NCBI GenBank assembly: GCA_934182605.1
Contig: CAKPRQ010000002.1
Location: 62,001 to 126,000 of the forward strand
Length of the DNA: 64,000 nt
Source: an uncultured Clostridia bacterium
GTDB taxonomy: Bacteria; Bacillota; Clostridia; TANB77; CAG-508
Direction of reading: 5' to 3'
A model generated the notes under the pieces. The model ran no database searches and was not told the origin of the DNA. It saw only the letters and a program-made list of their open reading frames with translations. A program made the position numbers and the translations under genes. Positions 18,391 through 26,027 of this stretch are shown here, one piece after another (positions within the stretch are counted from its first letter, which is position 1; the number at the start of each line of letters is the position of its first letter).

Positions 18391-18432
18391 GTTAGGGGAA
18401 AATTTTTATGAAGTAAAAATTTTCCCACTAAC
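18391..18432 (-). other. Long hairpin downstream of the lectin-domain gene
   Basis: GGGAAAATTTTTA (18396-18408) pairs perfectly with 18414-18426 around a 5-base loop; GTTAG/CTAAC extends the stem beyond one bulged base. A GGGGTACCCC palindrome follows at 18381-18390. There is no T-run, so it is not a clear terminator. It is 58-100 bases past the stop of the gene with the GC-rich end. Confidence 0.7.
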
Positions 18433-18457
18433 CTTTTCTAATTTTTCTGTTGTTCTT

Positions 18458-18478
18458 CTAGTCTCCGATACTGACTAG
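18458..18478 (-). other. Short hairpin just after the variable-looking gene end
   Basis: CTAGTC (18458-18463) and GACTAG (18473-18478) with a 9-base loop, 12 bases beyond the stop codon. Diversity-generating retroelements often need a short hairpin at this distance behind the variable region. Confidence 0.5.
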
Positions 18479-18489
18479 TTTAGTGTTCT

Positions 18490-19692
18490 TTAGGACTCAG
18501 AGCTACTTATATAAAGCCCCACTCGAAAGCCGAGGTAAGGGAAGCTGTGGGCCACGTAGTGGGCGCCACGGTAAGAAGCTGGGTAGTCCGAGCCGGAATC
18601 GTCGTAACCGCCGCCCCTGATGACACGGTAAGTGCTATATTTTTCCATAGTCCACTCCCATACATTACCAGCCATATCGTAGATATTTTTTTGTCTGAAT
18701 GCATCTAATAGACCACAAGTGGCTGGAGTAGCAGTGGTTATATCGCCACCACTTGTTCCACTATAATTTCCCATTCCTGTTGAATTTGTTGCATAAGTAT
18801 CATATCCATTTTCTCCAACATTATATGAACCTATAAATCTTAATGCTGTATCCCATTGCGTTCCATATATTAATGTTGATATTGCTCCATAATTTGTATC
18901 TTCTTTTGGATACATACTTCTCGCCACTGTTACTGCTCCATTTCCTGGTGTTGTTTCATCATTAGTACCGCTTTCGCTCCATTTTATATTATTCCATACT
19001 GTCGCACCTCGTTTTGATACTGGTTTTACACTTCCATCTGTTTTTAATGTTACGCCATCTGGCTTTCCAGCTTCAAATCTTGCTATATAAAATCCTTGGT
19101 TATTTGTTATACTTGTTGAAATTTCTGATGGTACTGTTTCTGAGCAACTAGAAAGGTTTAATCCTTTTCCAAAATCATATCTACCAAATGTTACATTAGT
19201 CCCATCCACTGGCACCCATACAAATTCATTTCCTGTACTATTTCCACTTCCATCAACTGCATCTGTTATTACTAATCCTTTTTGATATCCTTCTTCACTT
19301 CCCCACGTTGCATTATTTTCATTTACCGGTGCAAATCCTTTTGGAATTATTGGATTATTATATGTTCCTGTTGCTTGTCCATCAAATGTTTTATTTTCAT
19401 TCACTATCTCTCCTATTGTTGCTCCGCCTGCTGGTGGATTATTTTCTTCATCATCTACATTCCCTAAATAATTATCAATTTCATTCATTAAAGTTTTAAT
19501 TTTGTCTGCTTCATTTCTTGCTGCATTTTCATAACTTTCTGTTGCTTGTCTTGTTCTATTAAACAATCCATTACCATCTACTATCGCTGCTATTGCAACT
19601 CCTGCTAATATCAACATTACGACTACCGTGATAACTAAAGCAACTAGGGTTATTCCTTCTTGTCTTCTACTATTTTTTGTAAATTCTTTCAT
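18490..19692 (-). CDS. Prepilin-like protein with C-terminal FGE/C-type-lectin domain; candidate DGR target
   Basis: 400 residues. A prepilin leader (cut expected in QEG/ITLVALVI) and hydrophobic helix at 14-36 are followed by a coiled segment to about 75, a linker with NNPPAGG, and a formylglycine-generating-enzyme-like (C-type lectin fold) domain at about 110-400: NEFVWVPVDGT, GFYIARFEAG, AFRQKNIYDMAGNVWEWTME and the final GFRVGLY. Glu at position 5 of mature pilins is absent. The last 45 codons are GC-rich and end mostly in C, unlike the rest of the gene. It may be displayed on a type IV pilus-like fibre and bind variable ligands (inference). Confidence 0.8.
   Translation of the reverse strand: MKEFTKNSRRQEGITLVALVITVVVMLILAGVAIAAIVDGNGLFNRTRQATESYENAARNEADKIKTLMNEIDNYLGNVDDEENNPPAGGATIGEIVNENKTFDGQATGTYNNPIIPKGFAPVNENNATWGSEEGYQKGLVITDAVDGSGNSTGNEFVWVPVDGTNVTFGRYDFGKGLNLSSCSETVPSEISTSITNNQGFYIARFEAGKPDGVTLKTDGSVKPVSKRGATVWNNIKWSESGTNDETTPGNGAVTVARSMYPKEDTNYGAISTLIYGTQWDTALRFIGSYNVGENGYDTYATNSTGMGNYSGTSGGDITTATPATCGLLDAFRQKNIYDMAGNVWEWTMEKYSTYRVIRGGGYDDSGSDYPASYRGAHYVAHSFPYLGFRVGLYISSSES
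18513..18633 (-). other. Candidate variable region of a diversity-generating retroelement
   Basis: In 18511-18630 I count 73 G+C in 120 bases (61%) against about 30% around it. The encoded stretch after VIRGGG reads like variable residues on a lectin scaffold. Codons from GGC GCC CAC TAC to AGC TTC CCT TAC CTC are almost all NNC, the pattern left when AAC codons of a template are randomised at A. No template repeat or reverse transcriptase lies in the window. Confidence 0.6.
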
Positions 19693-19928
19693 GCTCTTAT
19701 TCTCCTAATTTTTTTTATTTTTTTCCATCTGTTTTTCACTTAGATATAACTTTTAAAAAATATATCTAATTACTAGTTATCACTTAGATTATTAACCTTT
19801 TTTGTAATTATTATACATCTTTTTTTAGTTTTATCTAGGCTGGTATTATATTAGCATATTTTATTTTTTTTTGCAATACTTTTTATAAAGAAATTTTTTT
19901 CTAATTTAGTAAAAATTTCTTAACTTTT

Positions 19929-20028
19929 AAAAAATCGTGATACATAACTATTGCAAATCAAACATCTGTGCTTATATTTGAATAAAAATAGCTATATATC
20001 ACGATTTTATAAAATACTTACTGAATTT
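19929..20028 (+). mobile_element. Hairpin MITE copy H, degenerate (ATCGTGAT-stem type)
   Basis: Stem AAAATCGTGATACATA with TATATATCACGATTTT around a decayed loop that keeps only AAATCAAA and TTTGAATAAAAATAG. The right flank (TACTGAATTTTAGC) still recalls the family end. The remainder of the 343-bp gap between dacF and the lectin-domain gene is AT-rich and empty. Confidence 0.65.
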
Positions 20029-20035
20029 TAGCGAA

Positions 20036-21373
20036 TTATCTAAACAAACTAAACCATTTCCAAAATACAAAACTTGCCGAATTTATGTAATTTAATTTTT
20101 TTACTCCTTCTTCAGCAACTAATGAAGTTTTTCCAACTTCTTTTCCATTAAGAGTATATACTACTTCACCAAGTTTTTGACCTTTATTAATAGGAGCATT
20201 AACTTTCATATCTAACATAATTTCTTGCTCTATTTTAGCTTCTTCGCCTTTTTTAACCAAACTTCTTGCATCATTTTCATATATTACATTTACAGTATCT
20301 AATACTCCTTTTTCAACATTTATAGAATTCACTATTTCTCCTTTTTTAGCAAATTGCTTATAAGTGTAAGTACTAAATCCGTAATCTAGAAGTTGTTTTG
20401 CTTCTGCAAATCTAACCTTACTATTTTCCGCTTTTAATATTACACCAATTAAATTAAATCCATCTCTAGTAGCAGAAGCAGATAAATTATATAATGCAAG
20501 TGATGTTGAACCTGTTTTTAATCCTGTTGCACCATTATATGTTTTTATTAATTTATTAGTATTTACTAGTTGTGATTTCCCATCCCTTAATGTATCCATC
20601 CAAATAGTAGTGTATTTAGTTATATCAGGATGTTTAGATAATAATTCCCTAGACATCAGAGCAATATCATAAGCACTAGTTAAGTGCCCTTCTGTATCTA
20701 ATCCGTGGGCATTTTTAAAAGTAGTATCATTCATACCTAATTCTTTTGCTCTTTCATTCATTTTTTGAACAAAAGCTTCTTCAGATCCTGCTAAATGTTC
20801 GGCCATTGCTATAACACAATCATTAGCACTTACTACACAAATTGCTTTCAACATTTCATCAACAGTTAATTCTTCACTTTCATCTAACCAAATTTGTGAA
20901 CCTCCCATATTGCTGGCATTTGCACTACACGAAATTTTATCTGTATATTTTAACTGTCCACTATCTATTGCTTCCATAATTAAAAGAATTGTCATTACTT
21001 TAGTAACACTAGCAGGTCTTAGTTTTTCGTGAGAATTATGTTCGTATAAAACAGTTCCAGTATCTTGGTCAATTAGAACAGCTGCTCCACAAGTTAAATT
21101 TAAAAAATTACCTGTTTGGTCTGCTGTTGTTGGTAATGTATTTACTTTTGAACTTTCTCCTCCTATATTTGCACTTGTTTCTACTGTTTTGGTATCATCT
21201 GACCATACGTAAAGTGAATCGTCATACGCGTATACTTTTGTTTGTACAATACTTAATATTATTGTTGAAAATATTACTAGAATTATAGTTATACTGCTTA
21301 TTTTTGATATTTTTTTATTGTATTTGCTTAATGAAATATCTTTCTTATTATCTAATTTTTTATTTGAAAACAT
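20036..21373 (-). CDS. dacF: D-alanyl-D-alanine carboxypeptidase (PBP5/DacF family)
   Basis: 445 residues from ATG 21373; an upstream ATG at 21391 precedes the ribosome site and is rejected. Membrane/signal helix at 18-42, then the S11 peptidase motifs: SVTK (in RPASVTKVMT, about 120), SAND (active SxN), and GLKTGST. C-terminal PBP5-type beta domain and amphipathic tail follow. It trims pentapeptide side chains of peptidoglycan; DacF-type enzymes act in spore cortex formation. The ribosome site is inside a 13-bp hairpin. Confidence 0.92.
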   Translation of the reverse strand: MFSNKKLDNKKDISLSKYNKKISKISSITIILVIFSTIILSIVQTKVYAYDDSLYVWSDDTKTVETSANIGGESSKVNTLPTTADQTGNFLNLTCGAAVLIDQDTGTVLYEHNSHEKLRPASVTKVMTILLIMEAIDSGQLKYTDKISCSANASNMGGSQIWLDESEELTVDEMLKAICVVSANDCVIAMAEHLAGSEEAFVQKMNERAKELGMNDTTFKNAHGLDTEGHLTSAYDIALMSRELLSKHPDITKYTTIWMDTLRDGKSQLVNTNKLIKTYNGATGLKTGSTSLALYNLSASATRDGFNLIGVILKAENSKVRFAEAKQLLDYGFSTYTYKQFAKKGEIVNSINVEKGVLDTVNVIYENDARSLVKKGEEAKIEQEIMLDMKVNAPINKGQKLGEVVYTLNGKEVGKTSLVAEEGVKKLNYINSASFVFWKWFSLFR

Positions 21374-21378
21374 AAAAA

Positions 21379-21417
21379 ATCCTCCTAACATAAGTTATTT
21401 AATTTTATGTTAGGAAG
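21379..21417 (-). promoter_or_regulatory. Hairpin burying the dacF ribosome site
   Basis: On the minus strand CTTCCTAACATAA pairs at all 13 positions with TTATGTTAGGAGG around an 11-base loop. The right arm is the AGGAGG ribosome site, and ATTTTTT follows before the ATG, so the same hairpin could act as a terminator. A second copy lies at 23283-23325. Confidence 0.75.
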
Positions 21418-21525
21418 ATTAATTTTAGTACTATTCTTATATCTTGTTTTTGATTCTAATATTCTTCTTTATCATTACGAACTCAATTAGCTTCTTTATG
21501 TCAAGCTTCAAGTTTGCATAATTTT

Positions 21526-22047
21526 TCAACACCATTTTTCACCATGAACAAATTTAATCATTCCCATGACAAAAGCCTCTTCTATCAAATCGCTCCTGCT
21601 AAAAGCACCTTTTGTAAGTAATTGAACACCTTTTTGCATTGTATTATCACCAAAAATATCTTTCATAACAGATTCTACATCATCATTAACAATATCTTCA
21701 ATATATCTTTCTGGTATTGGAAAACTTGAAGACACACTAAAACTTTGTATCCCTTTATTATTTTCTATTAAAGCCATACTTAATACTTGCCATTCTCCTA
21801 ACTGATTACTAATTCCTGATTCTATTGCTAAATATAAATCCACACACACTTCATTTTCTTTACAATATTTTTTCAAATTTGAAATTCTATTTTTTACACC
21901 TTTATAAATTTCTTCATTTATAGGTTGTTCCGAAACTTCTGATGAGATATTTATGCCTATGACTTCAACATCTTCGAAATAATGTAATAACGCTCTTTTT
22001 GCACTTTCAATTTTCACTTTATTATTTGTTGCTATAACAGCTTTCAT
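21526..22047 (-). CDS. Inosine/xanthosine triphosphatase-like protein (DUF84/YjjX family)
   Basis: 173 residues. MKAVIATNNKVKIESAKRAL start, then GINISSEVSEQPINEEIYKG and LAIESGISN match the YjjX/DUF84 group, which hydrolyses non-canonical ITP and XTP to protect nucleic acids. It ends QLLTKGAFSRSDLIEEAF, also conserved in the family. It lies between the sortase fragment and dacF on the same strand. Confidence 0.8.
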   Translation of the reverse strand: MKAVIATNNKVKIESAKRALLHYFEDVEVIGINISSEVSEQPINEEIYKGVKNRISNLKKYCKENEVCVDLYLAIESGISNQLGEWQVLSMALIENNKGIQSFSVSSSFPIPERYIEDIVNDDVESVMKDIFGDNTMQKGVQLLTKGAFSRSDLIEEAFVMGMIKFVHGEKWC

Positions 22048-22100
22048 TAATACCTTCCACCTTCTTCGATTAATATTATAACATCTTTAATAAATTTAAT

Positions 22101-22217
22101 CTATATTTTTCCATTAATTACTTGAAGCACACCTAATCTTTTAGTAGGATTATTTGTTACACAAGTAATTAAGGTAATTCTGTTATCAAATATTTTACTA
22201 ATCTTATCATTTTCCAT
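22101..22217 (-). pseudogene. C-terminal fragment of a sortase
   Basis: A 38-codon frame, starting at ATG 22217 inside the end of the tsaC gene and ending in TAG at 22101. It reads DNRITLITCVTNNPTKRLGV, matching the TLxTC catalytic Cys and the downstream catalytic Arg of sortases. The rest of a sortase, including its His, is missing, so this is a decayed remnant or deletion scar. No other sortase gene is seen in the window. Confidence 0.5.
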
Positions 22218-22821
22218 TATTATTCAAAACATCTATAATTTCTTCTGTTGTTATCGGCCCATGACGTAAAATTTTTATTTCTTCTGATGTACAATCTATA
22301 ATTGTACTAGCCTTATTAAACGATACATTCCCTTCTAACATTCCATCTAAATCTGGAAATGACATTTCAATTTCGTCTAAAGTTTTACAAGTTGTTTCCC
22401 CGCTTCTATTAGCACTACTCATAAAAATTGGACTTTCCGTCTTTCTAATTAAATCCTCAAGTATTTTTGAAGTAGCCATTCTGATTGCAAGTGTCGCTCC
22501 TCCATTATTAATATATGTGGGGATATCTGCTTTTTTTATTAAAATTAAAGTAATAGGACCGGGCATAAAAGCCTGAATTAACTTTTCAGCCTTTTTATTT
22601 ACTATTGCAATACTTTTTATTTGTTCTTCATCTGCACACATAATTGGCAACAATTTCGTAATAGGGCGATTTTTGAATTTCATTAACTTGCTATATGCCT
22701 TTGATGAATTCATTCTAGCACATACACCATAAACAGTGTCGGTGGGAACACTAATCACACCATCTTTTTTTAGTATTTCTGCTAATTCATTAATTTCATT
22801 TTTGGTATATCTTTTTACCAT
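22207..22821 (-). CDS. tsaC: L-threonylcarbamoyladenylate synthase (Sua5/YrdC/TsaC family)
   Basis: 204 residues, single-domain type. GVISVPTDTVYGVCARM near the start, KLMKFKNRPITKLLPIM, GPITLILIKK and SPIFMSSANRSGE are the conserved Sua5/YrdC blocks. It makes the threonylcarbamoyl-AMP used for the t6A37 modification of tRNAs reading ANN codons. A fragment of a sortase overlaps its end. Confidence 0.88.
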   Translation of the reverse strand: MVKRYTKNEINELAEILKKDGVISVPTDTVYGVCARMNSSKAYSKLMKFKNRPITKLLPIMCADEEQIKSIAIVNKKAEKLIQAFMPGPITLILIKKADIPTYINNGGATLAIRMATSKILEDLIRKTESPIFMSSANRSGETTCKTLDEIEMSFPDLDGMLEGNVSFNKASTIIDCTSEEIKILRHGPITTEEIIDVLNNNGK

Positions 22822-22879
22822 ATCTCATTCCTCTTTCCTTATTTATTATACCTCAAAATTTAAAATAATTCAAGTGTAT

Positions 22880-22908
22880 TTGATTTATGTAAATTTATAT
22901 GATATAAT
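22880..22908 (+). promoter_or_regulatory. Promoter of the MYG1-like fragment
   Basis: TTGATT (22880-22885), 17 bases, TATAAT (22903-22908). The same -35 and spacing precede the plus-strand genes at 46911 and 63083. Confidence 0.65.
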
Positions 22909-22938
22909 ATATTTGAACTTTTTCAAGGAGAGGATTCA

Positions 22939-23280
22939 ATGAATATTAAAATCTTAAGTTCTTTGAAAAATGTGGCTAATGAACGGAGCACTACTATAAC
23001 CATCGGCACTCATAACGGTATCTTTCATTCGGATGAGGTGCTTGCCTGTGCTATTCTGTGTTTAACTTATTCCAAAGCAACTATACATATACTGCGGTCA
23101 CGAGATAATGAAATACTCCAGCACTGCAATATAGACTATATCTTCAAATCATTTGACGATTCTATTATCGTTCCAATTGATTGTGAGGATAATGGAGTTA
23201 CAGTAGAAAATCACACTTTTAGTTTCATTTCTTCTTTTTTACCTTTGTGGTTTAACAATATTTTTTGTTATCTAACATAA
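22939..23280 (+). pseudogene. Truncated MYG1/UPF0160-like protein with foreign base composition
   Basis: 113 residues. ITIGTHNGIFHSDEVLACAI and ILRSRDNEIL match the N-terminus of the MYG1 metal-dependent exonuclease-like family, which is normally about 300 residues. Similarity ends near residue 85; the rest is read through a copy of the dacF leader region. By hand count 22981-23100 has 51 G+C in 120 bases (about 43%), richer than the neighbours, and codons such as CGG and CTG are used. Good ribosome site (AAGGAGAG). Probably a transferred and then broken gene. Confidence 0.6.
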
Positions 23281-23282
23281 AA

Positions 23283-23325
23283 AATCCTCCTAACATACTT
23301 ATTTAAGTTTATGTTGGAGAATTTT
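23283..23325 (-). repeat. Second copy of the dacF leader hairpin with truncated start
   Basis: On the minus strand CTCCAACATA...TATGTTAGGAG again forms a hairpin over the AGGAGG site, followed by ATTTTTTATG and a few codons (LDNKK) that match the dacF start before a stop at about 23255. It is a partial duplication of the 5' end of dacF. Confidence 0.6.
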
Positions 23326-23350
23326 TTTAGTACTCAAAGTAATATATTAA

Positions 23351-25672
23351 TTATTCTTCTTTCTTCTTAAAATTAAAACTTAATGCATCTGAATTATTAA
23401 ACCAAGCTCCACCATCTGTTGTATTCATTTGTATTGGATCAACTTCTCCGTTTTCATCTTCAAAGTTTACATTTCCAAAATTAAATTTTAACTTCTTTTT
23501 ATTATCATCATCTGATGAACTGCTAACAGATTTATTAAATCTATCAAATCTATAAATCTTTTCTGTTTGTTTTTCCTTATATTTACTCTCTAAGAAATCA
23601 ACTTTTCCTATACCAACTACACTACCACCGCCAACATTTTTTGTCTTATATACACAACTCTTGAATTTAAGTGTCTGTATCTTTCCCTTGTTTGCATGAG
23701 GTGTCCAATCATATTTTATACCAGAAAGTTTACCTTCATATTGACCTTTTTCTGTATCATAATTTTGGCCAAATTTCCAATCACGTTTATTACCAAATTC
23801 GTCTTGCCACCATTCGTTATCTTCTGGTGTATTTCCACCAAATACTAATTTAGTTGGAGAGTTTACTAATATTATTTTTCTATAATGTTCTCCTGCATTT
23901 TCTGTATCAAATTGGTCTAAACTTTGTGCAGATATTACAGAACCTACTCTATATTTTCTATATAATGTGAAAATCGGTACTGTTGCTTCTCCAACAAAGT
24001 CTGAAAATTCATCCACATAAAAGAAATGTGGCATGCGTGAACGCTCATTTCCAGGTCTACTTAATACAGAATGTTGCATTAATAATATAAAGAATAATCC
24101 GAATGCTTTATGTGCTGTAGCTCCTAAATCACCTCGTCTTGTACAAGCTAATGTTATTTGTCCAGATGCTAGTACTTCATCAAAATTTATATTTGTATTT
24201 CTATTACACAAAACATTTTTTACTCCAGGGTATCTTAAAAGTGTATCTAATTGTGTTATTGCTAGTTGAACATTTCTTTCTGTTTCTTCTCGCGATGTTC
24301 CCCCTCTAAAGAAGTGCTTTTTAAAATATCCAATTTGTACTGCATATTGTTCTGCTAAATCGGGTTCTTCCATCATCTTTCTACACATAACTTCTACTAA
24401 ATCAAAGTCATTTAACATTTTCAGCATATCTTCTAAGTTCGGTAAGATTCCATTACTTAATCTAGGATACATTTCTTTCAATAAAATCGATAAATTTTCA
24501 ACTGCTTGCATTGCTGCATTTTCCTTATAAACCTCATCAGTATCAAGTGCGATTGATTTATACATACCTCTAATTACAGATGAAATAACAATTGCTGTTT
24601 TTGTCGGATTATCATATACAAATGGATTTAATCCTAATGAATCTGGATTATTTGGATCTATTAAATTTACCTTCATATTATAATTATTTGCAACACTTAA
24701 AATATGTTGTGTAGATTCAATATCTGGTGATAAATAAGTTAATCCTAGATTTCTATACACATAATTTCCACCTGAATTATCTTGTATAATGTTTTTCATA
24801 TATGTTTTATAAACTGTTTCTTTATATGGATTAGGTGATATCATACTCATATCAAAATTTTCATTTATATATTCATTTGTATATGGACAATTTAAAACTG
24901 CTACACCTGCTTTTAATGCTGTAAAAGCCATTTCTTTAGATACAGATCTAAAGAAAAATTTTTTTTCTATATCTCTTGCCATCATTGGTTCAAACACCAT
25001 AGAAGTTTTTCCTAGTCCTGAACCACCTACAATTAAAGACACTTCAAACCTTCTATTTTCTGGTATTTTTACGTCTTTGCCTTTATTAGCGTCTTTACAA
25101 AGAGTAACTTCACAAGTATAAGGACCTGTCCCCTCTTTTGATGTATTTAAATTAATTCCACCATAATCTAATATAGAGTCTTTTAAATCCTTAGATTCGT
25201 TTACATTTGTATACAAAAACTTAAATAATGTAGGTACTGTTAATATCAATACATATATTGCAATTGATTTAAATGGTGGCCCTATCAATTCTTGAAAATT
25301 TTCTACTATATATGAATAATTGGGAACAAATGATAATAATAGCCATCCACCATAATTAACCCATTGTATTAACATTGATATACCTATTATGTATAGTGCT
25401 ATACAATATATATAAAAAAATGATATTTTTGTTTCATCATTTTTTATAAATTTAGAAGGACCTGATAAATAAAATGCTGCAATTGGACACGCTAATGCTA
25501 AGGTGTATTGAATTGGCCCCCAATATGAAACAGAAATTCCTGTAAAAAACATAAATAAAATTTCTACTACTCTATCTACTACTAAATATATTGTTATTAA
25601 TGTAAATATATATGTTAAAAATGTATTTCTATCTGTGTTTAAAAATTTTAAGAATTTATCTATTATTTTCAC
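23351..25672 (-). CDS. VirD4/TraG-like conjugative coupling ATPase
   Basis: 773 residues. Four membrane helices in the first 160 residues, then a soluble ATPase: Walker A IVGGSGLGKTSMVF (about 217-230), Walker B HFFYVDEFSDF (about 557-567) and a TraM-recognition type C-terminus (SVISAQSLDQFD). Coupling proteins pump DNA or protein into a type IV secretion channel. No relaxase, VirB4 or VirB6 gene is in the window, so its partners are elsewhere or it acts alone. The C-terminal 70 residues are charged and Asn-rich. Confidence 0.82.
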   Translation of the reverse strand: MKIIDKFLKFLNTDRNTFLTYIFTLITIYLVVDRVVEILFMFFTGISVSYWGPIQYTLALACPIAAFYLSGPSKFIKNDETKISFFYIYCIALYIIGISMLIQWVNYGGWLLLSFVPNYSYIVENFQELIGPPFKSIAIYVLILTVPTLFKFLYTNVNESKDLKDSILDYGGINLNTSKEGTGPYTCEVTLCKDANKGKDVKIPENRRFEVSLIVGGSGLGKTSMVFEPMMARDIEKKFFFRSVSKEMAFTALKAGVAVLNCPYTNEYINENFDMSMISPNPYKETVYKTYMKNIIQDNSGGNYVYRNLGLTYLSPDIESTQHILSVANNYNMKVNLIDPNNPDSLGLNPFVYDNPTKTAIVISSVIRGMYKSIALDTDEVYKENAAMQAVENLSILLKEMYPRLSNGILPNLEDMLKMLNDFDLVEVMCRKMMEEPDLAEQYAVQIGYFKKHFFRGGTSREETERNVQLAITQLDTLLRYPGVKNVLCNRNTNINFDEVLASGQITLACTRRGDLGATAHKAFGLFFILLMQHSVLSRPGNERSRMPHFFYVDEFSDFVGEATVPIFTLYRKYRVGSVISAQSLDQFDTENAGEHYRKIILVNSPTKLVFGGNTPEDNEWWQDEFGNKRDWKFGQNYDTEKGQYEGKLSGIKYDWTPHANKGKIQTLKFKSCVYKTKNVGGGSVVGIGKVDFLESKYKEKQTEKIYRFDRFNKSVSSSSDDDNKKKLKFNFGNVNFEDENGEVDPIQMNTTDGGAWFNNSDALSFNFKKKEE

Positions 25673-25766
25673 AATTTTTCCTCACTTTCAATGTAACTTC
25701 ACATTTATATTATACTATAAATAAATGAAAAAATAAAGTATTTATGGAAAATATTTTACTGTTCCG

Positions 25767-25907
25767 GTAACTACTTAGGTCCTAATCTTTAAAAAGCTTG
25801 GTATATAGCTATTTTTAGTCAAAACATAGCTAGAGTAACACAATCCGGGTCTTGACTTACAAATAACTATATACCAAGCTTTAGACAAATATCTCCAGAG
25901 TTGTTAC
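25767..25907 (-). mobile_element. Hairpin MITE copy C (AAGCTTGG-stem type), perfect 8-bp target duplication
   Basis: Exactly 141 bp with ends GTAACTACTTAGG / GTTGTTAC, flanked on both sides by CTGTTCCG (25759-25766 and 25908-25915). Internal stem AAGCTTGGTATATAG with its complement; conserved loop motif on the minus strand. It is the only copy in this orientation. It lies between the VirD4-like gene and ctpA. Confidence 0.9.
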
Positions 25908-25998
25908 CTGTTCCGTACCAGATAATGATTAAAATTTATAATCACTTGAAAATACTTGAATTAAATTAAAAATCTCGGCTTGCAAAAGAATACTGTTT

Positions 25999-26027
25999 TT
26001 ATTATAAAACATATAAGTACTACTAAA
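25999..26027 (+). repeat. Scar of an AGTACTT-type hairpin element
   Basis: TTATTATAAAACATAT joined directly to AAGTACTACTAA. In copies A and B these two segments flank the hairpin, so the whole palindrome has been lost here, just before the ctpA stop codon. Confidence 0.5.

Noticed and set aside
18507..18704. Minus-strand 65-residue frame overlapping the GC-rich end of the lectin gene
   Set aside because: It is another frame of the same gene; GC-rich sequence has few stops. The main frame has the domain motifs.
18360..25700. A DGR reverse transcriptase or template repeat near the lectin gene
   Set aside because: No reading frame here or elsewhere in the window shows a reverse transcriptase YxDD motif, and no second GC-rich copy of the variable region is present.
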